Assembly: GCA_019637095.1 (NCBI GenBank) | Contig: JAHBWG010000011.1 | Span: forward strand, 1-64,000 | Source: Sandaracinaceae bacterium | GTDB taxonomy: Bacteria > Myxococcota_A > Polyangia > Polyangiales > Sandaracinaceae | Direction: 5' to 3' | Length of the DNA: 64,000 bases | In this document: piece after piece, positions 57,468 to 64,000 of the stretch | Numbering within the stretch: the stretch's first letter is position 1 | Layout of the letters: each line of letters begins with the position of its first letter | Notes under the pieces: model-generated | The model's database searches: none | The model's input: only the letters and a program-made list of their open reading frames with translations | What the model was told of the DNA's origin: nothing | Translations under genes and position numbers: made by a program

Positions 57468-57486
57468 GGACGAAGAGCGCCGCGGC

Positions 57487-59760
57487 TCAACGCACGAGGG
57501 TGAGGGTCGGGCGCGGGGCGAGCGCGGCGAGGTGCCCGCTCTCCTCGGCGACGTACACCCAGCCGCGCTCGTCGACGCGCGTCCAGTCGGGCACGAGCTC
57601 CGACGGAAGCGGTTCGCCGATCGACGTGCCGTCGTGCGGCCGCAGGACGTGGACCGCCGCGGACGGGACGAACAGCGCGCCGCCGCGGAGCACGGGCTCG
57701 AGCCGGCGCGGCACGTCGTCCGCCACGGGGTGCGCGAGGTTGCGCTGCCACGCGACGCGTCCGTCCTCGAGCTCGAGCGCGACTACCTGACCCGCCGGCG
57801 CGTTGACGATGAGCAGGCGGTCGACGACCAGCGAGGCGCCGCCGACGCAGACGCCCGGATCGCGCGTCATCCAGCGCAGCGTTCCGTCGCGCGGCTCGAA
57901 CACCGCGAGCGCCGCGTCGCGCGCACCGCCGAGCGGGACCGCGGCCGCGTCGCCCGCCGCGATCGGCTCGCTCGCGGGGCCGGTGTCGAGGCGGCGCCGC
58001 CAGAGCGGCTGCCCGCTGAAGAGATCGACGCCGTGGAGCGCGCCGTGCTCGCCGCCGACCTCGCCGCTCGCCGCGAGCACGACGTCGCCCGCGATCGCCG
58101 GGCGCAGCACGAAGCGCTCTCCGTCGACCGCGTGGCGCCAGAGCAGCTCGCCCGTCACGACGTCGAGCGCGCTGACCGCGCCGTCGCCGTTCGCGAACAA
58201 GAGGATGCGGCCTGCGCGGCGCAGGCCGAACGTGCCGGAGCCCTCGCCGGCGTAGCGCCAGCGCAGCTCGCCCGTCCGCAGATCGACCGCGACGAGCCCC
58301 GCGCGACCCTCCGCGAGGATCACCACCGGCGGCGCGCCGCCGCCCGTCGCGAGCACCCCGCACGGCGGCCCGCCGGTGCGCGGCGCGACGCGCGCGGTCG
58401 CGAACGTCTCGCCGTCCTCGACGTCGCAGAGCGCCACGCGTCCGTCGCCGGTGACGCGCACGAGCACGGTGCCCGTCATGAACGAGGCGCTCGCCGCCTG
58501 CGCGTGACCCCAGAGCAGGTTCCCGTCCTCGCGGTCGAGCGCGACCGTGTGCTGCGGCGTCGCGACGACGAGCCGATCGCCGCAGAGGAACGTCGAGGCC
58601 GCGTCGAGCCCCTCGACCTCGACCTCCCAGCGCGCGTCGAAGCGCAGCGCGCGCGGCGCGGGCGCGAGCGCCGCGGGGCTCTCGTCGGTCAGCGCGGCGC
58701 GGCACGCGACACGCAACCGATCCGGGTCCTCGTGCAGCACCGCGCGGGCAGGCGCCGGCCGCGTGCGCGCGCGCCGCCGCAGCGAGCGCACCTCGTCGCG
58801 CAGCGACGTGAGGCGGAGGTTGCGCGACTGCGAGCGATCGACGGACACGAGCGCGTGCAGCACGTCGGAGGCGAGGCGCAGGATCGGCAGCGCCGCCTCC
58901 TCCACGCTCAGCTCGGGGATCGCGACGGGCGCGGCGTCGCGCGCCCCGAGGGTGAGCTGCACCGGGCGATCGCCGCCGCGCGCGAGGCGCACGCCCACGG
59001 TGAACGAGCCGGCGCGCAGACGCACGTTCGCCGGCTTGCCGCGCTCGCGCGCGTCGATCAGCGCGCGCACCGCGGCGACCATGCGCGCGATCGCGAGCAT
59101 GATCGGCCCGCGCACGAGCGGGATGCGGCGATCGCGCGCCCACACCCAGAGCTTTCCGTCGAACAGCATCGCGTGGACGTCCGAGTGCATCGCGCTCTGC
59201 CGCGGCGGATCGGCGACCGGCGCGATCGACGCTTCGAACCCGAACGCGAGCGGGACCTCGACGGGCGGGCGCTCGAGGGCGCCGCCGCGCTTGAGCACGG
59301 CGGGCGGGGGCTCGCGCAGCGGGCGGATCGCCACCGCGCGCGCGCGCTCGCTCAGGCGCAGCACCAGGTCGCGCGAGGTCGGATCGGAGTCGTGCGCCGC
59401 GAGCTTCGTCGCCGTGTCCGCGACTCCGTCGAGCAGCGCGCGCAGCGGCAGGGCGCGGTCGAGGACGCGCACCTCGGGCGCGCCGTCGGCCACGTAGTAG
59501 CTCACGAACGCCTCGGCGCCGCGCCGTAGGAGCACGAGCTCCGCCGGCGCGACGGCGAGCGGCAGGATCGACTTCTGCCGGCCGCCCTCGGCGAGCGCGA
59601 TCGCGGCGCTGAGGATGTCGGCGACCGCGGGCAGCGGCACGTCGGCGTCCGGGCCGAGGAGCAGCTCGCCGAGGGCCGCGACGACCTCGCGCGCGGGGCG
59701 CTCGGCGGGCGGACGGGTACGGCTCGAGGCGAACGACGGACGGATCGGGATCACGCTCAT
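57487..59760 (-). CDS. PQQ-binding-like beta-propeller protein, cytoplasmic
   Basis: A 757-residue protein from ATG 59760. The first 400 residues are an unrecognised domain with regular strands (AVADILSAAIALAEGGRQKS, VPLAFGFEASIAPVADPPRQ). From about 415 to 740 there are seven or eight PQQ-type blades with the WxxxL/RWRY signature: GNLLWGH, GELRWRYAGEG, GELLWRHAVDG, QPLWRRRLD, GTLRWMTRDPG, RVAWQRNLAHP. There is no signal peptide, so a scaffold role is more likely than an alcohol dehydrogenase. Divergent from the Nudix gene. Confidence 0.8.
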   Translation of the reverse strand: MSVIPIRPSFASSRTRPPAERPAREVVAALGELLLGPDADVPLPAVADILSAAIALAEGGRQKSILPLAVAPAELVLLRRGAEAFVSYYVADGAPEVRVLDRALPLRALLDGVADTATKLAAHDSDPTSRDLVLRLSERARAVAIRPLREPPPAVLKRGGALERPPVEVPLAFGFEASIAPVADPPRQSAMHSDVHAMLFDGKLWVWARDRRIPLVRGPIMLAIARMVAAVRALIDARERGKPANVRLRAGSFTVGVRLARGGDRPVQLTLGARDAAPVAIPELSVEEAALPILRLASDVLHALVSVDRSQSRNLRLTSLRDEVRSLRRRARTRPAPARAVLHEDPDRLRVACRAALTDESPAALAPAPRALRFDARWEVEVEGLDAASTFLCGDRLVVATPQHTVALDREDGNLLWGHAQAASASFMTGTVLVRVTGDGRVALCDVEDGETFATARVAPRTGGPPCGVLATGGGAPPVVILAEGRAGLVAVDLRTGELRWRYAGEGSGTFGLRRAGRILLFANGDGAVSALDVVTGELLWRHAVDGERFVLRPAIAGDVVLAASGEVGGEHGALHGVDLFSGQPLWRRRLDTGPASEPIAAGDAAAVPLGGARDAALAVFEPRDGTLRWMTRDPGVCVGGASLVVDRLLIVNAPAGQVVALELEDGRVAWQRNLAHPVADDVPRRLEPVLRGGALFVPSAAVHVLRPHDGTSIGEPLPSELVPDWTRVDERGWVYVAEESGHLAALAPRPTLTLVR

Positions 59761-59896
59761 CAGCGACGAAACCTCCACTTGGAGCGGGCGTCGGGGCACC
59801 GTCTCGGGACGATGGAAATCGTAGAGACGCGGCGCGCGTGATCTCCAATTTGCGGTTTGGTTGACCGGCTCGCGCGAGCTGTGGATCCGCTCGCTC

Positions 59897-60292
59897 ATGG
59901 CGCAGGTGGTCGCGGTGGCGGCGGTGATCGTGGACGGTGAGCGCGTGCTGGCGCTGCGGCGCGCGCCCCAAAGGGACGCGGGCGCGGGCCTCTGGGAGAC
60001 GGTGAGCGGGCGCGTCGAGCCCGGAGAGGATCCGCTCGACGCGACGCGCCGCGAGATCGCCGAGGAGTCGGGGCTCGAGGTGGCGCTCGATCGGCGGCCG
60101 ATCGACGCGTACGCGGCGCGCCGCGGCGAGGCGCCGATGATCGTCGTGGTCTACCGCGCGCGGCGCGTCGCCGGCGAGGTGCGCCGCTCCGACGAGCACG
60201 ATGAGCACGCGTGGGTGACGCCCGCCGAGCTGCGCGCGCGCGGCGCGCCGCCGCGCCTGTGCGACGCGGTCGAGCGCGCGCTCGCGCCGTGA
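59897..60292 (+). CDS. Nudix hydrolase
   Basis: A 131-residue protein with a perfect Nudix box, GX5EX7REUXEEXGU, from G38 to L60 (GRVEPGED... then REIAEESGL), which binds the Mg ions that cleave a nucleoside diphosphate bond. The substrate cannot be told; the size and 'LRRAPQRDAGAGLWETVSG' start suit a housecleaning or ADP-ribose type enzyme. The ATG at 59897 fits family starts. Divergent promoter region shared with the propeller gene. Confidence 0.9.
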   Translation: MAQVVAVAAVIVDGERVLALRRAPQRDAGAGLWETVSGRVEPGEDPLDATRREIAEESGLEVALDRRPIDAYAARRGEAPMIVVVYRARRVAGEVRRSDEHDEHAWVTPAELRARGAPPRLCDAVERALAP

Positions 60293-60398
60293 CGCCATCT
60301 ACTCGCTCGGCCGCAGCTCGATGGGGTAGGCGACGACCGTCGGCGCCGCGCCGGGCAGCGGCGGCTCGAGCCGGAGCGTCCGGAGCGTCGCCATCGCG

Positions 60399-61793
60399 CT
60401 ACCACTCGCGCAGCTTCGCCGGCAGCCCGGGTCGCCGCGCGAGCGGCCGCAGCCGGATCACCACGGCGCGGTCGCGGTCGCCGCGCACGACGCGCCGCTC
60501 GGGGCGGTGGCCGCTCGCGCTCGCGAGCAGCTCGTGCTCGGTCGCGTCGGCGGGCAGGCGCAGGGGCGGGGTGACCGGCGCGCCGTCGAGCGTGAGCTGC
60601 GCGCCCTCGGGCACGACGGCGACGGCGATCTCCACCAGCGCGGGCGCGTCGGGCTCGCGCACCGCGGGCTCCGCGGGATCCGGCGGCGCGAGCGCGGGCT
60701 CGGCGGGCGCGGCGCGCGCCGGCTCGGCGCGCGGCTCGGTCGGAGCGCGCGCGATCCCCACGAGCGCGACCGAGAGCAGCGCGATGAGTGCGCACGCGAC
60801 GGCGATCGCCGCGAGCAAGTGCCGGCGCCGCCGCGTGCCTCGCTCGCTCGCGCGCGTGAGCGTGGCTGTCGCGACGTCATCGGCTGCCGCGAGCGCGCGC
60901 CCGAGCCGGAGCGCGCGCGTGTCGCCGCCGAGCCCGCGCAGGATCGCCGCGACCTCCGCGGCGCTGCGCGGCCGCTCGTCGGGGTCCTTCGCGAGCAAGC
61001 CGCTCACGAGCAGCGCGTACTCGGCGGGGACCTCCACCTCCGGCGCGACGTCCGCGATCGCCGGCGCCGGCTCGCTCAGGTGCGAGAGCGCGAGGGCGCT
61101 CGCGACCGGATCGAAGAACGGCGGCCGGCCCGCGACCATCTCGAAGAGCACGACGCCGAGCGCGTAGAGGTCCGCGGCCGGACCGAGCGGCTCGCCCGCG
61201 ACCATCTCCGGGCTGATGTACGCGGGCGTGCCCACCATCACGTCGGGGCGCGTCGCGCCGACGGCGCCCCCGTCGGGCGCGACGATGCGCGCGATGCCGA
61301 AGTCGATGACCTTCACGCCGCCCTCGGCCAGGACGATCACGTTGCCCGGCTTGAGGTCGCGGTGGATCACGCCGGCGGCGTGCGCGGCGCCGAGCGCCTC
61401 CGCGATGTCGGCGCCGATCGCCGCCGCGTCGCGCGGGCTCAGGCGCCCCTCGGCGTGCAGGATCGCGTCGAGCGGGCTTCCCTCGAGCAGCTCCATCACG
61501 AGGAACGCGCAGTCGAGCGCCTCGTCGCGGCCGTAGTCGTGGACCGCCGCGACGAAGCGGCTCGAGATCCGGCTCGCCGCCGCGGCCTCGACCCGGAAAC
61601 GCTCCCCCGCGCGGCGGCCCTCGAGGTGCAAGACCTTGAGCGCGACGCGCCGCCCGATCCGCTCGTCGCGCGCCGCGTAGACGGCGCCCATCCCGCCGCG
61701 ACCGATCAGGCGCTCGATCACGAAGCGGGCGTCGATGCGTGTCCCCGGCGCGAGCTCCTCGGGCGCGACGTCGCGTCGAGCGGCGGCGCTCAC
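60399..61793 (-). CDS. Membrane Ser/Thr kinase with external PEGA domain
   Basis: A 464-residue kinase from GTG 61793, which overlaps the upstream gene's stop. GRGGMG loop, K53, HRDLKPGN (HRD 144-146), DFG 164-166; SPE replaces APE. A transmembrane helix (about 326-347) leads to a PEGA domain (IAVAVVPEGAQLTLDGAPVT... ending VVIRLRPL). Last gene of an operon with a TPR/PEGA exported protein and a lipoprotein, its probable periplasmic partners. Confidence 0.92.
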   Translation of the reverse strand: MSAAARRDVAPEELAPGTRIDARFVIERLIGRGGMGAVYAARDERIGRRVALKVLHLEGRRAGERFRVEAAAASRISSRFVAAVHDYGRDEALDCAFLVMELLEGSPLDAILHAEGRLSPRDAAAIGADIAEALGAAHAAGVIHRDLKPGNVIVLAEGGVKVIDFGIARIVAPDGGAVGATRPDVMVGTPAYISPEMVAGEPLGPAADLYALGVVLFEMVAGRPPFFDPVASALALSHLSEPAPAIADVAPEVEVPAEYALLVSGLLAKDPDERPRSAAEVAAILRGLGGDTRALRLGRALAAADDVATATLTRASERGTRRRRHLLAAIAVACALIALLSVALVGIARAPTEPRAEPARAAPAEPALAPPDPAEPAVREPDAPALVEIAVAVVPEGAQLTLDGAPVTPPLRLPADATEHELLASASGHRPERRVVRGDRDRAVVIRLRPLARRPGLPAKLREW

Positions 61794-62743
61794 GGGAAGG
61801 TCAGCCCCGCGCCGCTCGGTCGCAGCACCGCGCCGGTGCTGCCGCCGCTCGGCGCGGGCGGCTCGGCGAGCAGCGTGGCGATCACGGCGATCGCCGCGGC
61901 GCCGAAGAGGCAGCCGGCGACCGCGCCCCAGAACACCGGATCCTCGTAGAGAGGCGCCGGCGCCGCCGGGCGGACGACGTCGACGCGCAACCGCTCGTTC
62001 CACGCGAGCTCGACCGAGCGCACGATCGGATCCGTCGAGGGCGCGAGGACGCGCACCTCGTGCGCGCCCGCGTCGAGCGACAGCGTCACCTCGCCCGTGC
62101 CGACCTCGCGGCCGTCGACGACGATCACCGCGTCGCGTCGTGGCTCGACGGTGATCTCCAGCCGCGCGGGCACGCGCGCCGACTCGAGCGCGATCGCGCG
62201 GCGCAGCTCGCCGCCGGGCGCCACGGTGAGCTCGAGCACGGCCGTCGCGCGGTGCGGCGCCGATGCGCGGACGGTGCGCGTGCCCGGATCGATCGCGCGC
62301 TCGCGCACCGCGCCGCCCTCGAGCGGCGCGCCATCGACGGTGACGGTGGCGTCCGCGGGCTCGACCTCGACGATCAGGCGCGCGAGCCGGGCGCGCGCGT
62401 GCGCGAGCATCCGCCGCGCGTCGGCGGCGCTGGCGGGATCGTCGTCGGCGCCCTCCATCGCGAGGAAGCGCTCGAGCGCGTCGGACGCGGCGACGTAGCG
62501 CTCGAGCGCGAAGAGGCAGACGGCGAGGTTGAAGCGCGTCGAGGGCCGCTCCGAGAGCGCGAACGAGCGCTCGAACGCCTGCGCCGCCTCGCCGAACCGG
62601 CGCGCCGCCGCGAGGCTCCGCCCCTCCTCGAAGTGGCCGCGCGCCTCGAGCGCGCGCGCGTCGTCCTCGGGGCCCGGGTCCTGCGCCCGCGCGACCGCGC
62701 TGCAGGCGATCGCGAGGAGCGCGAGCGGGATCACGCGCCGCAT
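61790..62743 (-). CDS. Exported TPR + PEGA protein
   Basis: A 317-residue protein with a Sec signal peptide (VIPLALLAIACSAVARA). TPR-like helices (about 35-105, 'GHFEEGRSLAAARRFGEAAQ', STRFNLAVCLFALERY) are followed by two PEGA domains (about 110-190 and 190-255, 'VEPRRDAVIVVDGREVGTGE') and one C-terminal membrane helix (VFWGAVAGCLFGAAAIAVIA). Its stop overlaps the kinase start and it overlaps the upstream lipoprotein gene by 13 bp. Probably an extracytoplasmic partner of that kinase. Confidence 0.8.
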   Translation of the reverse strand: MRRVIPLALLAIACSAVARAQDPGPEDDARALEARGHFEEGRSLAAARRFGEAAQAFERSFALSERPSTRFNLAVCLFALERYVAASDALERFLAMEGADDDPASAADARRMLAHARARLARLIVEVEPADATVTVDGAPLEGGAVRERAIDPGTRTVRASAPHRATAVLELTVAPGGELRRAIALESARVPARLEITVEPRRDAVIVVDGREVGTGEVTLSLDAGAHEVRVLAPSTDPIVRSVELAWNERLRVDVVRPAAPAPLYEDPVFWGAVAGCLFGAAAIAVIATLLAEPPAPSGGSTGAVLRPSGAGLTFP

Positions 62744-63399
62744 CGGCCCTCCGCGTCGCAGACGCGACCGTCTCCGCAGGAGGTACCCGGCGCGAGCGTC
62801 GTGTCGAGCTCGCACCGCTCGGGCGCGCAGCGCGTCACGCCGAGGCGGCACGGGTTGGTCGGGTCGAGGCAGGGCGCGTCCTGTGCGCACCCGGCGTCGG
62901 GCGGCGGCGCCCCCGCGTCGGGCGGCTCGCGCCCCTCGAAGAGCGGCGCCGGCGGACCGTCGCCCTCGGCGAGGCTCGCGGGGTCGACCTCCTCGTCCAA
63001 GCAAGCCCCGTGGACACACCGGCGCGCGGCGTCGTCGGCGCAGCCGGGCTCCTGGATGCAGGCGCGCGCGAGCGGGACCTCGAGCCGGAGCGTGCGCCCC
63101 TCCAGGAAGCGCGTGCGTACGTGGTAGGCCGTGAGGCTGTGGCCGTTCGCGTCGAGCGCCATCGCGCTGAGCTCGACCTCGCCCGCCTGGCCCGAGCCCG
63201 GCGCGACGCCGAACGAGAACGGGAGCCCGGTGCTCGCGACCTCGAACCGGCGCGTCGCCGCGAGCCCGGTCGGCATCGACACCGCGACCTCGACCTCGTC
63301 GAGCTCCGCGAGATCGGAGTCGACGATCACGACGAGCTGCGTCGCGTCGCACGCGCTCAGCGCGAGCGCGAGCGCGCCCGCGATTCCCATCACCCGCAT
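62731..63399 (-). CDS. Cys-rich lipoprotein of the kinase operon
   Basis: About 222 residues from ATG 63399 (ATG 63408 and 63411 also in frame). Lipobox LALSAC has its Cys near 17. The N-terminal half is a beta domain ('ELDEVEVAVSMPTGLAATRR'). The C-terminal half has about twelve Cys in the spaced pattern of myxobacterial Cys-rich surface proteins (CIQEPGC, CVHGAC, CAQDAPC, CRLGVTRC, CGDGRVC). First gene of the operon lipoprotein - TPR/PEGA - kinase. Confidence 0.75.
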   Translation of the reverse strand: MRVMGIAGALALALSACDATQLVVIVDSDLAELDEVEVAVSMPTGLAATRRFEVASTGLPFSFGVAPGSGQAGEVELSAMALDANGHSLTAYHVRTRFLEGRTLRLEVPLARACIQEPGCADDAARRCVHGACLDEEVDPASLAEGDGPPAPLFEGREPPDAGAPPPDAGCAQDAPCLDPTNPCRLGVTRCAPERCELDTTLAPGTSCGDGRVCDAEGRCGA

Positions 63400-63475
63400 G
63401 ATGGGCATCATATCGCGTGCGCTGGCGCGTGCGGTAGCGTCGCGACGTGTCCCCGAGTGGAGGTCGCGCGGACCT

Positions 63476-64000
63476 TCAATGCTCGAGGGCGTCCATCGCG
63501 GCGAGATAGGTCTCGGGCGCGTGGTGCGCGGCGACGTAGGCGCGCCCGCGCGCCGCGAGGGCGCGGGCCGCGTCGCGGCCCTCGAGCGCGAGGAGCGCCG
63601 CCGCGGCGAGCGCTTCGGGGTCGTCGTCGGCCACCACCTGCGCGGCGTCGCGCACCTCGATCCCCGCGCACGCGCGGCGCGCGGCGACCGTCGGCACCCC
63701 GCGCGCGAGCGCGTCGAGCAGCTTCACCGGCAAGCCACCGGGCGCTCTGCGTGGGATCCACGCGACGTCCGCCGCCGCGTGCGCGGCGCGCCGGTCCGGC
63801 TCGTCCGCGAGCGGCGCGAAGCGCGTGCGCGCGGCCGCGCCCGTCGGCCAGAGGAGCCGCTCGAGCGGCTCGCTCGACGCCTGCGTGGCGACGAGCAGCC
63901 ACGCGTCGGGCCGGCGCACGAGGAGCCGGGCGAACGCGGCGGCCATCACCTCGAGCCCCTGGTAGGCGTCGAGGTTGCCGGCGTAGACGAGCACGGGCGC
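63476..64000 (-). CDS. Glycosyltransferase, GT-B C-terminal domain (partial)
   Basis: The last 174 or so residues of a GT4-like glycosyltransferase whose start lies right of the window. VLVYAGNLDAYQGLEVM is the beginning of the nucleotide-sugar-binding lobe, GLPVKLLDALARGVPTVAAR corresponds to the conserved E-x7-E/glycine-rich donor site, and the end is helical. The final catalytic Glu pair is not clear in this degenerate version. It should transfer a sugar to a lipid, polysaccharide or protein at the cytoplasmic membrane. Confidence 0.82.
   Translation of the reverse strand, partial: APVLVYAGNLDAYQGLEVMAAAFARLLVRRPDAWLLVATQASSEPLERLLWPTGAAARTRFAPLADEPDRRAAHAAADVAWIPRRAPGGLPVKLLDALARGVPTVAARRACAGIEVRDAAQVVADDDPEALAAAALLALEGRDAARALAARGRAYVAAHHAPETYLAAMDALEH

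Overview
The window is very GC-rich, with strong third-position G/C bias. It is dense in Hanks-type Ser/Thr kinases: seven clear ones plus a pseudokinase. It also holds two sigma-54 AAA+ activators, many short lipoproteins with a lipobox followed by an Asp/Ala/Gly or Pro linker, Cys-rich 'GCEVDL..CGRCGNVC' segments, TPR and PEGA proteins, and GTG starts in stop/start overlaps. That combination points to a myxobacterium (Myxococcota, probably a Polyangiales/Sandaracinus-like lineage). This is inferred from gene content; no rRNA is present. No tRNA, rRNA, CRISPR array or replication origin was recognised.

Layout. 0-12.7 kb: acetyltransferase, lipoprotein, a kinase overlapping a secreted TPR gene, a 1282-residue kinase/ATPase/TPR regulator, a GFA-family protein, an AAA/DUF4143 ATPase behind a perfect palindrome, then a VOC-ArsR-SRPBCC operon with its own inverted-repeat operator. 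12.8-17.6 kb: a huge kinase-ATPase-TPR-GAF-sigma-54 fusion whose frame is broken in two places. 17.6-29.3 kb: Uma2 remnant, two lipoproteins, an ABC/MacB-like export operon, an AspT-like carrier, a DUF1244 protein, a lipoprotein alpha/beta hydrolase and a sigma-54 activator. 29.3-32.9 kb: EgtB-like and EgtC-like genes, RsmE and a lipoprotein. 33-39.4 kb: a signalling block (PEGA kinase, M20 peptidase, pseudokinase-PilZ fusion, PilZ protein, tail-anchored kinase, CBS protein). 39.4-46.3 kb: secreted proteins, an MCE-like lipoprotein, an aminotransferase, a HiPIP and a DUF482-type acetyltransferase.

46.3-54.0 kb is the most unusual part. An intact kinase gene is followed by about 6 kb of broken or short genes and then by a second, internally deleted copy of the kinase 3' end, so the stretch is bracketed by direct repeats of about 372 bp. 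Inside lie a truncated USP-like fragment, small lipoproteins, an M4 metallopeptidase gene and an HNH remnant. A complete IS630-family element (51350-52854) sits in the signal-peptide codons of the M4 gene. Removing the element and one TA restores an N-terminus whose hydrophobic core is written by an (AG)n/(TG)n microsatellite.

54-64 kb: a DUF350-like membrane protein, a glutathionylspermidine-synthase-like ATP-grasp protein and a conserved unknown protein form an operon. These are followed by a beta-propeller protein, a Nudix hydrolase, and a lipoprotein/TPR-PEGA/kinase operon that mirrors the kinase-TPR pair at the left end. A glycosyltransferase runs off the right edge.
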